The translations under genes and the position numbers were made by a program. Positions 53,110 through 63,219 of a stretch of 64,000 bases of DNA are shown one piece after another (position 1 is the stretch's first letter; each line of letters starts with the position of its first letter). The notes under the pieces are model-generated. The model was not told where the DNA came from. It did not search any database and was given only the letters and a program-made list of their open reading frames with translations. This DNA is from SG8-30 sp963695155 (GTDB lineage Bacteria; Pseudomonadota; Gammaproteobacteria; Steroidobacterales; Steroidobacteraceae), in the NCBI GenBank assembly GCA_963695155.1, contig CAVOGD010000006.1, positions 186,001 through 250,000 on the forward strand, written 5' to 3'.

Positions 53110-55779
53110 TCAGGCGATCGCGGTGCGGGTCAGGCGCATCGGCTGCGAGACGCCGTAGCCCTGGGCGTAGTCCACGCCGAGGCTGCGCAAGGCCGCTACG
53201 ATCTCCTCGTTCTCGGCCCACTCGGCGATGGTCTGCTTGCCGGTCAGGTGGCCGATCTCATTGATCGAACGAACCATTTCCCGGTCGATCGGGTCGTGCA
53301 GCAGCCCCTTGACGAAGCTGCCGTCGATCTTCAGGTAGTCCACCGGGAAGTGCTTCAGGTAACCGAACGACGACAGGCCCGTGCCGAAGTCGTCGAGCGC
53401 GAACTTGCAGCCGATCTCGCGCAGCGCCTGGATGAAGCGGCTGGCCTGCGAGAAGTTGGCGATCGCGGCCGTCTCCGTGATCTCGAAGCAGATCCTGCTG
53501 CCCTCCAGCCCGCTGCGATGAAACTGCTCGATCACGAACGGCAGGAACTTCTCGTCGCACAGGCTCTGGCCGGAAAGGTTGATCGAGCACATCCCCAGCC
53601 GCTCGCGCTCGTCCGCCTCCGACACCAGCCAGCGGAAGGCCGAGTCGATGACCCAGCGGTCGATCGACGGCGTGATGCCGTAGCGCTCGGCGGCCGCGAT
53701 GAACTGGTCGGGGGCGACGATCTTGCCGCTCTCGTCGCGCATGCGCAGCAGCAGCTCGTAGTGCTCGCCGTGCTCGACGGTCTGCAGCGGCAGGATGGTC
53801 ATGCGGAACAGCTCGAAGCGCGATTCCTCGAGGGCGTTGTTGATGCGCGCCGCCCACTGCATCTCGCGGCGGCGGCGCATCAGGTCGAGGTCGTTTTCCT
53901 CGAAGCAGTGCACGCGGTTGCGGCCCGCCTCCTTGGCCGCGGCGCAGGCGCTGTCGGCCGCGGACAGGATCGTCGGCACGTCCTCGTTCTCGGCGGCGAT
54001 CGGCACCACGCCGATCGAGGCGCCGAGGCGGAAGGTGCGGTCCTCGAAGGTGTAGCGGAAGTTGCGGATCGCCTCGCGCAGCCCCTCGGCCGAGCGCAGC
54101 GCCTCCTCCAGCGAACAGCTCTCCAGCAGCACGCCGAACTCGTCGCCGCCCAGCCGGGCCAGCGTGTCGCGCCAGCGGACCTTGGACTTCAGCAGCGCGC
54201 CCACCTGCCCCAGCAGCGCGTCGCCGGCGCTGTGACCGCAGGTGTCGTTGACGATCTTGAACTGATCGAGGTCTATGTAGCACAGGGCGTACGAGGTCTC
54301 GCGTGCGCGCGCGCTCTTCAGCGCACGCTCGACGCGCGTCTCGAACTCGCGCCGGTTCACCAGCCCGGTCAGCACGTCGTGGCTGGCGTGGTAGCTGAGG
54401 CGGCGGTTCAGCTCGCGGGACTCGGACACGTCGTGGAACACCAGCACGCCGCCGGTGACCGCGCCGGTGCCGTCGCGGATCGGCGAGGCGGTGCTCTCGG
54501 CGTACAGCTCGTTGCCGTCGCGGCGTATCAGCAGCATGGGCCGCACCGACTTGACCGAGCGGGCGCGACGGATCGCCACGGTCATCGGGTTCTCGAGCGG
54601 CTCGCAGGTCTCCTCGTGGAAGGAACGGAAGATCTCGTCGATGCTGCGGCCCAGCCCGTCCTCGAGGCGCCAGCCGGTCAGTTCCTCGGCCACCGGGTTC
54701 AGGTACTCGACCCGCCCGTGCGCGTCCGACGTGATCACGCCGTCGCCGATCGACTGCAGGGTGATCTGTGCGCGTTCCTTCTCGCGGAACAGGGCTTCCT
54801 CGTAGAGGCGCCGCTCGGTGATGTCCAGCTCGACGCCGATCAGCCGCCGCAGCCGTCCCTGGTCGTCGATGCGCGCCCGCGCGCGGCCGACCACCCAGCG
54901 CCACTCGCCGTCGCAGTGACGCAGGCGGTGGACGCTTTCGAACATCTCGGTCTTGCCCGCGATGTGGTCGCGCATCATGGCCGAGACGCGCGGCAGGTCC
55001 TCGGGATGCACCAGCCGCGTCCAGTCCGGCGACGGGATGACGTCGTCCTTGCCGTAGCCCAGCATCGCCTTCCAGCGCGGCGAGAACCAGGTGCGGTTGT
55101 TGATCGCGTCGTAGTCCCACAGGCCGTCGTTGGCGCAGGGCAGCGACAGCGCCTGGCGCTCCTGCACGTTGCCCAGGCGGTCCGCCAGGGCGATGCGTTC
55201 GAGCCCGCTGGCGAGGCTGGTGCCGACCAGCTTCAGCAGCAGGTGCAGGTTGACATCCCAGCCCTCGCCCGGCTCGGCCGCGGCAAAGGCCAGGAAGCCG
55301 CGCACGACGCCCTGCACGCCGAACGCGATCAACAGCAGGGAGCGGATGTCGAGGCCGGCCAACCGCTCGCCGTCCGCGGCCTGCTCGGCGCGCAGCGCGG
55401 CCGTGTCGCGGAATTCGAGGATGCGCACGTGCTCCAGGCGCGAGCGGATCCACGGCAGCGAGGCCAGCGATTCGCCTTTCAGCACCTCCGGCCGGCAGCG
55501 CGCGAACATGTTGCGCGCGGCGGCGATCGAGTCGATGTGCTCGCCGGCCCCGTCCAGCAGCGCCAGGAAGACCACGTCGGTGCCGGTGGCTTCGCGCAGG
55601 ATGTCCAGGTTCTGGCGGATGACCGAGTCGGCGTTCTCGACCGTGAGATTCTGGAAATCCACGGCGACCTTGGTGCAGGTGATGTCGATGCCGAGCGGCG
55701 GCCGCTTGGACTGCGGCTGCCAGAGTTTCGCCGACAGGATGTCGGATGCGGTGAAATCGGGTAGCTCTTCGCTTTGCAC
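53110..55779 (-). CDS. GAF-PAS-PAS-GGDEF-EAL cyclic-di-GMP protein
   Basis: An 889-residue soluble sensor-effector protein. Order: a GAF-like region (~50-200), a PAS_3 domain (~225-330, ending LIGVELDITERRLYEE), a second PAS (~345-460, ending GGVLVFHDVSESRELNRRL), GGDEF (~470-630; intact LARLGGDEFGVLL) and EAL (~640-889). The EAL signature reads YELLLRM, a common active variant, and the catalytic residues appear kept (NLSGQSL, CFEITETA, LDDFGTGLSSF, YLKIDGSFV). It could therefore make or degrade c-di-GMP depending on the signal seen by GAF/PAS. Confidence 0.92.
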   Translation of the reverse strand: MQSEELPDFTASDILSAKLWQPQSKRPPLGIDITCTKVAVDFQNLTVENADSVIRQNLDILREATGTDVVFLALLDGAGEHIDSIAAARNMFARCRPEVLKGESLASLPWIRSRLEHVRILEFRDTAALRAEQAADGERLAGLDIRSLLLIAFGVQGVVRGFLAFAAAEPGEGWDVNLHLLLKLVGTSLASGLERIALADRLGNVQERQALSLPCANDGLWDYDAINNRTWFSPRWKAMLGYGKDDVIPSPDWTRLVHPEDLPRVSAMMRDHIAGKTEMFESVHRLRHCDGEWRWVVGRARARIDDQGRLRRLIGVELDITERRLYEEALFREKERAQITLQSIGDGVITSDAHGRVEYLNPVAEELTGWRLEDGLGRSIDEIFRSFHEETCEPLENPMTVAIRRARSVKSVRPMLLIRRDGNELYAESTASPIRDGTGAVTGGVLVFHDVSESRELNRRLSYHASHDVLTGLVNRREFETRVERALKSARARETSYALCYIDLDQFKIVNDTCGHSAGDALLGQVGALLKSKVRWRDTLARLGGDEFGVLLESCSLEEALRSAEGLREAIRNFRYTFEDRTFRLGASIGVVPIAAENEDVPTILSAADSACAAAKEAGRNRVHCFEENDLDLMRRRREMQWAARINNALEESRFELFRMTILPLQTVEHGEHYELLLRMRDESGKIVAPDQFIAAAERYGITPSIDRWVIDSAFRWLVSEADERERLGMCSINLSGQSLCDEKFLPFVIEQFHRSGLEGSRICFEITETAAIANFSQASRFIQALREIGCKFALDDFGTGLSSFGYLKHFPVDYLKIDGSFVKGLLHDPIDREMVRSINEIGHLTGKQTIAEWAENEEIVAALRSLGVDYAQGYGVSQPMRLTRTAIA

Positions 55780-55892
55780 CGTCGGTACCTGGAGGGCGTC
55801 CCCTGGCCTGGGCAGATTGTCAGCCCGGTCGCCGGCGTCCGCAGGAACCAGTTACCAGTTCCGCCCCAGGGCCCGGCGCCCAGTTACGCGGC

Positions 55893-55920
55893 ATTGTGTC
55901 AGAAACTTCTAGGAATGCAA
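55893..55920 (-). promoter_or_regulatory. Candidate promoter of the GGDEF-EAL gene
   Basis: On the minus strand TTGCAT (55915-55920) and CACAAT (55893-55898) are spaced by 16 bases in an AT-richer patch of the 214-base gap before the GGDEF-EAL gene. The -35 match is weak. Confidence 0.3.
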
Positions 55921-55993
55921 GCTAACGGCTTGTATTTACTAGGGTAGTGCCCGGCCCGTTTTTGCACAGCCCGGAGACGCCGCGCCGCTGGGC

Positions 55994-56734
55994 TCATTCC
56001 TCGGTGACGGTCAGGCCCGCGCGGTGACGGGCCCTGAGCCACGCGACGCCGGCCAGGTCCACGATTCCGGCCCACAGGCGGCTGTGCAGCCGGTACTTCG
56101 ACGCGCCACGCGTACGCGGCCGGTGATTGACGGGCACCGACACGACCCCCGCCCCGTGGCGCTGGTACAGGGCCGGCAGGAAGCGGTGCATGTGGTCGAA
56201 TGCCGGCAGCTCCAGGAAGGTCTCGCGATGCATGAGCTTGATGCCGCAACCGGTGTCGGGCGTGTCGTCGCCCAGCAGCACCGCGCGTACGGCATTGGCG
56301 GCCCGCGACGCCACCCGGCGCAGCCAGGCGTCGCGCCGCTTGACCCGGTGGCCGACGACCAGGCGCACATCCCGCCCGGCCCGCACGGCGGACTGCAGGG
56401 TGTCCATCAGCACGGGCAGGTCCGCCGGGTCGTTCTGGCCGTCGCCGTCCAGCGTCGCGACCCACTCGCTGCGCGCCGCGCGCACGCCGCTGCATACCGC
56501 GGCACTCTGGCCGGCGCGGCGCGAATGACGCAGCAGCCGCACGCCCGGTACCTGGCCACGGGCGGCCTGCACGGCCGCGACGGTGCCGTCGGTGCTGCCG
56601 TCGTCCACGAAGATGATCTCGGGCGCGCCGCGAAAGCCCATCGTGGCGTGGATCTCGCACGCCAGCGGCACGACGCTGTCGGCCTCGTTGCAGACCGGGA
56701 TGACGACCGAGACGTGCTCGGGAACGGAGGTCAT
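55994..56734 (-). CDS. Glycosyltransferase family 2
   Basis: This 246-residue GT-A transferase resembles dolichol-phosphate-mannose synthase-like enzymes. The N-terminal SVVIPVCNEADSVVPLAC, the FVDDGSTDGT motif and LDGDGQNDPADLP (the DxD metal site) are present, with an RTRGASKYRLHSRL segment typical of undecaprenyl- or dolichyl-phosphate transferases. There is no C-terminal membrane domain. The sugar and acceptor are unknown. It is followed by a 214-base gap and divergent from the cation exporter gene. Confidence 0.87.
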   Translation of the reverse strand: MTSVPEHVSVVIPVCNEADSVVPLACEIHATMGFRGAPEIIFVDDGSTDGTVAAVQAARGQVPGVRLLRHSRRAGQSAAVCSGVRAARSEWVATLDGDGQNDPADLPVLMDTLQSAVRAGRDVRLVVGHRVKRRDAWLRRVASRAANAVRAVLLGDDTPDTGCGIKLMHRETFLELPAFDHMHRFLPALYQRHGAGVVSVPVNHRPRTRGASKYRLHSRLWAGIVDLAGVAWLRARHRAGLTVTEE

Positions 56735-56887
56735 GTGCGATCACTCCCCGGCGCGGCGCCCAGCGGCCGCGCCGCGCGCCCGTGGACCCTCGACAAGGTG
56801 TCGCGAGAGTACACGGAATCAGTGCCGCGGGTCGGGCGGCGACAACCGGGCATTGCGCGGATGCCGCCGACTTCCCACAATGCGGCC

Positions 56888-57766
56888 ATGCTCGACGGCG
56901 CCTCCAGCCCGGACTCCAGCACCCGCCGCCTGGGGCTCGCTGCCCTGATCACCGGCACGTTCATGGTCGCCGAGGCGGTCGGCGGCTATCTCGCGGGCTC
57001 GCTGGCGCTGCTCGCCGACGCCGGCCACATGCTCACCGACACGGCGGCGCTCGCCATGGCCTTCGGCGCTGCGCGACTGGCCGGCCGGCCGGCCGACCGG
57101 CGGCGGTCCTACGGCTACGAGCGCGTGCGCGTGCTGGCGGCGCTGGTCAACTCGCTGGCGCTGCTGGCGCTGGTCCTGTGGCTGGCGTTCGAGGCCGTGC
57201 AGCGGTTGCTGGACCCGCAGCCGGTGCACGCGGGCCTCATGCTGGCGATCGCGCTGCTCGGCGCCGCGGTCAACGTGGGGGTGGCGTTGCTGTTGCGCGA
57301 AGGGCGCGACCAGGACCTCAACCTGGGCGCGGCCTACCTGCACGTGCTGTCCGACCTCGGCGCCTCGGTGGCCGCCGCGCTGGCCGCGGTCGTCATACTC
57401 GCGACCGGCTGGACGCGTGCCGACCCGCTGCTGTCGCTGGTGATCGCGGCATTGATCGCGCGGGTCGCCATCGGCCTGCTGCGCCGCTCGTCGCACATCC
57501 TGCTGGAGGGCGCCCCCGAGGGACTCGAACCGGACAAGCTGGCGCGCGAGCTGACGGCCGCAGTGCGCGAGGCCGAGGACGTGCACCACGTGCACGCCTG
57601 GTCGCTGGACTCGCGCGAGGTGCTGGTGACCCTGCACGCCCGGATCGGGCCCGGCCAGGACCCGGACGAGGCGCTGGCCGCGATCAAGCGGGTCCTGGAC
57701 TCCCGCTGGGGAATCACGCATTCGACCATCCAGATCGAACGCGGCGTCTGCCACGATCCCGAGTGA
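56888..57766 (+). CDS. Cation diffusion facilitator (CDF) transporter
   Basis: This metal(II)/H+ antiporter of 292 residues has six membrane helices. The metal site in helix 2 is LADAGHMLTDTAALAMAF (HxxxD), and helix 5 has YLHVLSDLGASVAA (HxxxD). The C-terminal cytoplasmic domain contains VHHVHAWSLDS. Both sites are of the Zn(II) HD-HD type, so zinc (and possibly Cd or Co) export is likely. ATG 56888 was chosen; ATG 56861 in frame is an alternative. It is convergent with the acyltransferase gene. Confidence 0.9.
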   Translation: MLDGASSPDSSTRRLGLAALITGTFMVAEAVGGYLAGSLALLADAGHMLTDTAALAMAFGAARLAGRPADRRRSYGYERVRVLAALVNSLALLALVLWLAFEAVQRLLDPQPVHAGLMLAIALLGAAVNVGVALLLREGRDQDLNLGAAYLHVLSDLGASVAAALAAVVILATGWTRADPLLSLVIAALIARVAIGLLRRSSHILLEGAPEGLEPDKLARELTAAVREAEDVHHVHAWSLDSREVLVTLHARIGPGQDPDEALAAIKRVLDSRWGITHSTIQIERGVCHDPE

Positions 57767-57772
57767 CCCGCT

Positions 57773-58522
57773 TCAGCGCCCGAGGGCGGCGCGCGCCTGC
57801 TCGTAAAGGCGATCCAGTTCGTTGCCCATGTCCGACCTGACCCGCTCGAGTGCCGCGTCGTCGAGACCGCGCGGCACGACGCGCGGCTCGCCGATGATCG
57901 TCACGACGCGCGTGAACGGGCACGGCAGCGCGAAGCGGTCCCAGGTCGGGAAGAGCCACGCGCGGCGGGCGGCATAGGCGATCGGCAGCAGCGGCCGGCC
58001 CGACATCTGCGACAGCAGCAGGGCGCCGGCCTTGAAGACGCGCCGCGGACCGTGCGAGCCGTCCGGCGTGACGATGGGCGACACGTCGTCGCGCACGATC
58101 GCACGGTACAGGGCGCGCAGCGCCCGGGCCCCCGTGCGGCTGGACGAGCCGCGCACCACTTCGACGTCCGCCATGCGCGCCATGATCGCCGGCCCTTCGC
58201 CGTCCACCGACGGGCTGATCAGCAGGCCCAGCTTGAGTGCGCGCGGCCGGTACCAGACCAGTTCCTTCAGCGGCATCATCTGCTGGCCGTGCCAGAACAC
58301 GGGAATCACCGACTTGTGCTCGGCGAGCGCCGCCTCGAGCCGCTCGCGGCCCAGCACGCGCTCGCGCGGGACCATCCACCACCACAGGTAGACGATGCCC
58401 AAGGCGATCGGCGCGCCCAGCCGGTACAGCGCCAGCCGCCACCACGTCAGGCGCCGCCGCGGGATGTGTGCGCGCTGGCCGGGGTCCTCGGAATCGGGCG
58501 GCGACGGGTCCTGCATGCGCAT
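57773..58522 (-). CDS. DUF374 lysophospholipid acyltransferase-family protein
   Basis: This 249-residue protein has an N-terminal membrane helix (YRLGAPIALGIVYLWWWMVP) and a DUF374-type acyltransferase core. The catalytic-type His is in PVFWHGQQMMP (H-x4 motif), followed by ISPSVDGEG, VEVVRGSSSRTGARAL and TPDGSHGPRRVFKAG. The substrate is unknown; related proteins act in lipid A or phospholipid acylation. The ATG at 58520-58522 (MRMQDP) overlaps the end of the lpxL-like gene (TGATG). It lies immediately downstream of that gene. Confidence 0.85.
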   Translation of the reverse strand: MRMQDPSPPDSEDPGQRAHIPRRRLTWWRLALYRLGAPIALGIVYLWWWMVPRERVLGRERLEAALAEHKSVIPVFWHGQQMMPLKELVWYRPRALKLGLLISPSVDGEGPAIMARMADVEVVRGSSSRTGARALRALYRAIVRDDVSPIVTPDGSHGPRRVFKAGALLLSQMSGRPLLPIAYAARRAWLFPTWDRFALPCPFTRVVTIIGEPRVVPRGLDDAALERVRSDMGNELDRLYEQARAALGR

Positions 58523-59463
58523 CAGCCCGGACGCTGCACGGAGACGTTGCCCTGCGCGTCGCGGCTCACCTTCCAGCGCCGGTACGACCACAGCCAGTCC
58601 GGCGGATTGGCGCGGATCTGCTGTTCGACGCGCCGCACGTAGCGCTCCACCCAGGCGCCGTCCGCCAGCTGCTCGTCGTGCCCCACCAGCGGCTCCAGGT
58701 CCACCGCGTAATGCCCGCGCGCCGTGCGGCGTACGGCGACGAAGAAGATGGGCGCCCCGACCGCGCGCGCCATGGCCTCGGGCCCCTGGTAGAAGGCCGT
58801 CTCCTGGCCGAAGAACGAGGTGAAGTAGCGCGCACCGCTGGACACCGGGTCCTGGTCCGCCACCATCGCCAGCACGCGCGGCTCCTTGCGCCGCCGCATG
58901 ACGTGGATCGGCAGGCGCTTGGCCGCGATCATGGTGGCGCCGAAGCGCGAGCGCATGGCCAGCAGCAGCCGGTCGGCCCACGGGTCGTGCATCGGCTTGT
59001 AGGCGGCCTCCAGCGGGCAGCCCAGCTCCAGCGACAGGATCAGCAGCGTCCATTCCCAGTTGCAATTGTGGGAGGTGGCGACGATCACGCTGCGCCCCGC
59101 GCGCACGTGCTCGCGGACCCGCTCGGCGCCGCTCAGCGCCATGCGCCGGCGCACCTCCTGCGGGCTGATGCTCAGCGCCTTGACGGTCTCGACCATGACG
59201 TCCGCGAAGTTGCGGTAGAAGCCGCGCCGCACGCGCGCGATCGCCTCATCGTCCAGCTCCGGGAAGCACTTGCGCAGCTGCTCGTTGATGACCTTGCGGC
59301 GATACGGCGTGACGTACTCGCCCAGCCACGCCAGCAGCGACGCCAGCGCGTACCAGACCGGCAGCGGGATGCGGGAGATCAGCCGGGCCCAGCGCGGTAC
59401 CCGGGGCGGCCGCTTGCCTGGCCCGGGCGCGCCCGTCCGATTCCCTGCTCGTTCGGAGTCCAT
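58522..59463 (-). CDS. lpxL: Lipid A lauroyl acyltransferase-like protein
   Basis: This LpxL/HtrB-family late acyltransferase of 313 residues adds a secondary acyl chain to Kdo-lipid A. An N-terminal membrane helix (IPLPVWYALASLLAWLGEYV) is followed by VIVATSHNCNWEWTLL (H-x4-E catalytic pair), AMVADQDPVSSGARYFTSFF and a C-terminal YVRRVEQQIRANPPDWLWSY typical of the family. It overlaps the DUF374 gene (TGATG), so the two acyltransferases are one transcript. Confidence 0.9.
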   Translation of the reverse strand: MDSERAGNRTGAPGPGKRPPRVPRWARLISRIPLPVWYALASLLAWLGEYVTPYRRKVINEQLRKCFPELDDEAIARVRRGFYRNFADVMVETVKALSISPQEVRRRMALSGAERVREHVRAGRSVIVATSHNCNWEWTLLILSLELGCPLEAAYKPMHDPWADRLLLAMRSRFGATMIAAKRLPIHVMRRRKEPRVLAMVADQDPVSSGARYFTSFFGQETAFYQGPEAMARAVGAPIFFVAVRRTARGHYAVDLEPLVGHDEQLADGAWVERYVRRVEQQIRANPPDWLWSYRRWKVSRDAQGNVSVQRPG

Positions 59464-59581
59464 GTGCGACGAAGCTTACCCGAACGCCCGCGCCACGCGC
59501 AGCCTGCGCCGGCTGCGGCGCGTGCCGGACGATGGACGGCGCCGCGCCATCAGGCGCGCGCCGTCCCCCTGACCGCCGGCC

Positions 59582-60763
59582 TCAGTTGCGGCACCGCTCC
59601 ACGATGGTCGCAATGCCCTGGCCCAGGCCGATGCACATGGTGGCGAGGCCGAGGTCCACGTCCTTCTGCTCCATCACGTTGACCAGTGCGGTCGTGATGC
59701 GCGTGCCCGAGCAGCCCAGCGGGTGGCCGAGCGCGATCGCGCCGCCGTTCAGGTTCACCGTGGCGTCGAAGGTGTCCATCAGCCCGAGGTCCTTGATCAC
59801 CGGCAGCGACTGCGCGGCGAATGCCTCGTTCAATTCCGCCACCTGGATGTCGGCCATCTTGAGCCCGGCCCGCTTCAGCGCCTTCTTGGTGGCCGGCACC
59901 GGTCCGTAACCCATGATGGCCGGATCGCAGCCCGCGGCCGCCATCGAGACGATCTTGACGCGGGGCTTGAGGCCCAGCGCCTTCGCCCGCTCGTAGCTCA
60001 TGACGAGCATGGCCGACGCGCCATCCGAGATCGCCGACGACGAGCCGGCGGTCACCGTGCCCCCCTTCGGGTCGAACACCGGCTTCAGCGCCGCCAGCGC
60101 CTCGACCGTGGTCTCGGGGCGGATCACCTCGTCGATCTCGCACAGCACGCGGAAGCCGTTCGCGTCGTGGCCCTCGATGCCGACGATCTCGTTCTTGAAG
60201 CGCCCGGTCTGCGTCGCCTCCCAGGCCTTGGCATGCGAGCGCGCGGCGAACTGGTCCTGCAGCTCCCGGCTGATGCCGTGCATGCGGCCCAGCATCTCCG
60301 CGGTGAGCCCCATCATGTTCGAGGCCTTGGCGTAGTGCTTGGAGCCGGCCGGGTTCACGTCGATGCCGTGCATCATGCCGACGTGGCCCATGTGCTCCAC
60401 GCCGCCGACCACGTACACGTCGCCGTGTCCCACCATGATCTGCGCGGCGGCCGCGTGCAGCGCCTGCATGGACGAGCCGCACAGCCGGTTGACCGTGTGC
60501 CCCGGCACGTGGTGCGGCAGCCCGGCCAGCAGCAGCGAGTAGCGGGCGATGTTCATGCCCTGCTCGAGCGTCTGGTTCACGCAGCCCCAGATCACGTCCT
60601 CGACCTCGTTCATGTCGGCCGCGGGGTTGCGCCTGAACAGGGCCTTGATCAGCTCGGCCGAGAGCACCTCGGCACGGACGTTGCGGAACATGCCGCCCTT
60701 GGAGCGGCCCATTGCGGTGCGGACGCCATCGATGATGACGACATCGCGAGGTTTGAGGCTCAT
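59582..60763 (-). CDS. fadA: 3-ketoacyl-CoA thiolase FadA
   Basis: This enzyme carries out the last step of the beta-oxidation cycle, thiolytic cleavage of 3-ketoacyl-CoA. Residue positions: the nucleophile Cys is in VNRLCGSSMQALH, His in LGHPLGCSGTR and Cys in TMCIGLGQG. It has 393 residues. ATG 60763 (MSLKPRDVVII) follows GGGAGAG. It is downstream of fadB on the same strand, so the fadB-fadA operon is complete. Confidence 0.95.
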   Translation of the reverse strand: MSLKPRDVVIIDGVRTAMGRSKGGMFRNVRAEVLSAELIKALFRRNPAADMNEVEDVIWGCVNQTLEQGMNIARYSLLLAGLPHHVPGHTVNRLCGSSMQALHAAAAQIMVGHGDVYVVGGVEHMGHVGMMHGIDVNPAGSKHYAKASNMMGLTAEMLGRMHGISRELQDQFAARSHAKAWEATQTGRFKNEIVGIEGHDANGFRVLCEIDEVIRPETTVEALAALKPVFDPKGGTVTAGSSSAISDGASAMLVMSYERAKALGLKPRVKIVSMAAAGCDPAIMGYGPVPATKKALKRAGLKMADIQVAELNEAFAAQSLPVIKDLGLMDTFDATVNLNGGAIALGHPLGCSGTRITTALVNVMEQKDVDLGLATMCIGLGQGIATIVERCRN

Positions 60764-60798
60764 CTTGATCTCTCCCGGATTCGTGGTGGCCGCTTGCT

Positions 60799-62950
60799 TC
60801 AGCCGAAGAATTTCTTGCCGCCCGCCGCCATGTCGCGCAGCAGTTTCGGCGCCTCGTACAGCTTGCCGAACGAGGCGAACTTGTCGGCCAGTGGCGACGA
60901 AGTTCGCGACGCCCATCTGGTCGACGTACCGGCATGCGCCGCCGCGGAACGGCGGGAAGCCAATGCCGTAGATCAGCGCCGTGTCGGCCTCGTACGGCGA
61001 GGCGACAATCTTCTCTTCGAGGCAGCGTGCGATCTCGTTCACCATCGGCACCATGCAGCGCGCGACGATCTCGTCGGGCGTGAACTCCTTGCGGGCGGCC
61101 AGCACGCCCTTGATCAGCTCATGCGTCTCGGGATCCGGGCTCTTCTTCGGCCTGCCCTTCTTGTCCGGCGCGTAGCTGTAGTAGCCCTTGCCGGTCTTCT
61201 GGCCGTAGCGCTTGTGCCCGGCCAGCACCTGGGTGGCGCTCTTGAAGTCGGGCTGCATGCGGTCCGGGAAACCCTCGGCCATCACGCCCGCCGCGTGCAC
61301 CGCGGTGTCCATGCCCACCACGTCCATCAGGTACGCAGGGCCCATCGGCCAGCCGAACTTCTCCATCACCTTGTCGACGGCCAGGAAGTCGGCACCGTCG
61401 CGCAGCAGCATGTGGAAGCCGGCGAAGTACGGGAACAGCACGCGGTTGACGAGGAATCCGGGGCAGTCGTTCACCACCACCGGGGTCTTGCCCATCGCCT
61501 GCGCGAGCTTGACGGTGGTGGCCACCGCCTCGTCGGACGACTGCTTGCCGCGGATGACCTCCACCAGCGGCATCATGTGCACGGGATTGAAGAAGTGCAT
61601 GCCGACGAAGTTCCGCGGCCGCTTCAGCCCCTCGGCCAGGAGGCTGATGGAGATCGTCGAGGTGTTGGATGCGATGATCGTGTCGTCGCGGACCAGGCCC
61701 TCCAGCTCGGCGAAGACCGCCTTCTTGACCTTCGGGTTCTCGACGACGGCCTCGATGACGATGTCCACTTCCTTGAAGTCGCCGTAGTTCAGCGTCGGGC
61801 GGATGCGGGCCAGCGTGGCGCTCATGGCCGCCGCCGTGATCCTGCCCTTCTCGACCTGCTTGGTGAGGAGCTTGCCGGCCTCGTTGAGTCCCAGGTCGAG
61901 CGCCGGGGCGACGATGTCCTTCATGATGATCGGCGTGCCCTTGGACGCGCTCTGGTAGGCGATGCCGCCACCCATGATGCCGGCGCCCAGCACGGCCGCC
62001 TGCTTGATCTCCCTGGCGCCCTTCTTCACCCAGCTGCCGGCGGTCTTCTTGACCACCTGGTCGGCCATGAACAGGCCGACCAGCGCAGTCGCCTGCGGCG
62101 TCACCGCGGCCTTGGCGAAGTAGCTGGACTCGATCTCGAGCGCCTCGTCGCGGCCCTTGGCCGCGCCTTCCTGCATGTTCTTCAGGGCCAGCATCGGGGC
62201 CGGGTAGTTGGGGCCGGCCTTGGCGCCCACCACCGCCATCGAGCTGCTGAAGGCCATCGTCCGCTCGATCTCGTTCAGCTTGACCGGCTCCAGCTTCTCC
62301 GCGCGCCTGGCCTTCCAGTCGAGCTTGCCCGCTATCGCCTCCCTGACCATCGCCAGCGCCGCCTCGCGCAGCTGCTCGGGCGCTACGACCGCGTCCACGC
62401 CGCCGTCCTTCAGCGCGGCGTCGGGCGACTTGTCCGCGCCGGTGGCGATCCACTCGACGGCGTTGTCGATGCCGATCAGGCGCGGCAGGCGCACCGTGCC
62501 GCCGAAGCCCGGGAAGATGCCCAGCTTGATTTCCGGCAGGCCGATCGAGGCGTCGGACGACAGCACGCGGTAATCGCAGGCCAGCGTCAGTTCCGTGCCG
62601 CCGCCCAGGCACACGCCGTTGATGGCGGCGACCGTCGGGACCGGCAGGTCCTCGAAGCGGCAGAACATGCGGTTCACCTCCATCACCTTGCCGGCGACCG
62701 TCGCTTCGCCCGCCGCGAACATCGCGCCGAACTCCGTGATGTCGGCGCCCACGATGAAGACGGCCTTGCCGGACGTGACGATCACGCCCTTGACCGACTT
62801 GTCCTTGGCGATGGCCTGGGTGGCCGCGTCGAAGTCCTTGAGCGCAACGGCGTTCAGCTTGTTGACCGAATCACCCTTGAGATCGAATCTAAGCTCGACG
62901 ATGCCGTCGCCCAGCGCCGTGGCGCTGAAAGCGGGTCCGGAATACAGCAT
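60799..62950 (-). CDS. fadB: Fatty acid oxidation complex alpha subunit FadB, frameshifted
   Basis: This is a fusion of enoyl-CoA hydratase and 3-hydroxyacyl-CoA dehydrogenase. The hydratase part has LGGGTELTLACDYR and PEIKLGIFPGFGGTVRLPR; the dehydrogenase part has AVLGAGIMGGGIAYQSA and GMHFFNPVHMMPLVEV. An extra base at 60892 breaks the frame near the C-terminus: VANFVA is then followed by LADKFASFGKLYEAPKLL in the next frame. Corrected, the protein ends at a TGA (60799-60801) after GGKKFFG and is 716 residues long. Uncorrected, it reads into fadA, a false 1122-residue fusion. Confidence 0.92.
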
Positions 62951-63219
62951 GGAGGAATCTCCCTTCGTTTGTGTCCACGCGGGCGTCCCTCGCAGTGTGT
63001 GGCACCGGATGCGGTTTGTTAACAGGACTTTCCGCTACGTATTTGCGGTGGTTCCCGGGCCGCACGTGGACAGACCCGCCACACGGTCAGTCCGGATGGC
63101 GCCCGGCAGCGGATCGCCGACCATCCGGAACCGTGACCGCCGCCCGCGCGCGGATGCATACTGCCGCGTGGCGCCAGACCAGGAACAGGACTTGAAGTCA
63201 CCTTCACGAGGTTGATCCC

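Noticed and set aside
53074..55764. An 896-codon plus-strand frame opposite the GGDEF-EAL gene
   Set aside because: Antisense shadow; the minus strand has clear PAS, GGDEF and EAL motifs.
59723..63022. A 1099-codon plus-strand frame opposite fadA and fadB
   Set aside because: Antisense shadow of the thiolase and FadB frames, dominated by Arg/His/Asp/Val runs with no domain pattern.
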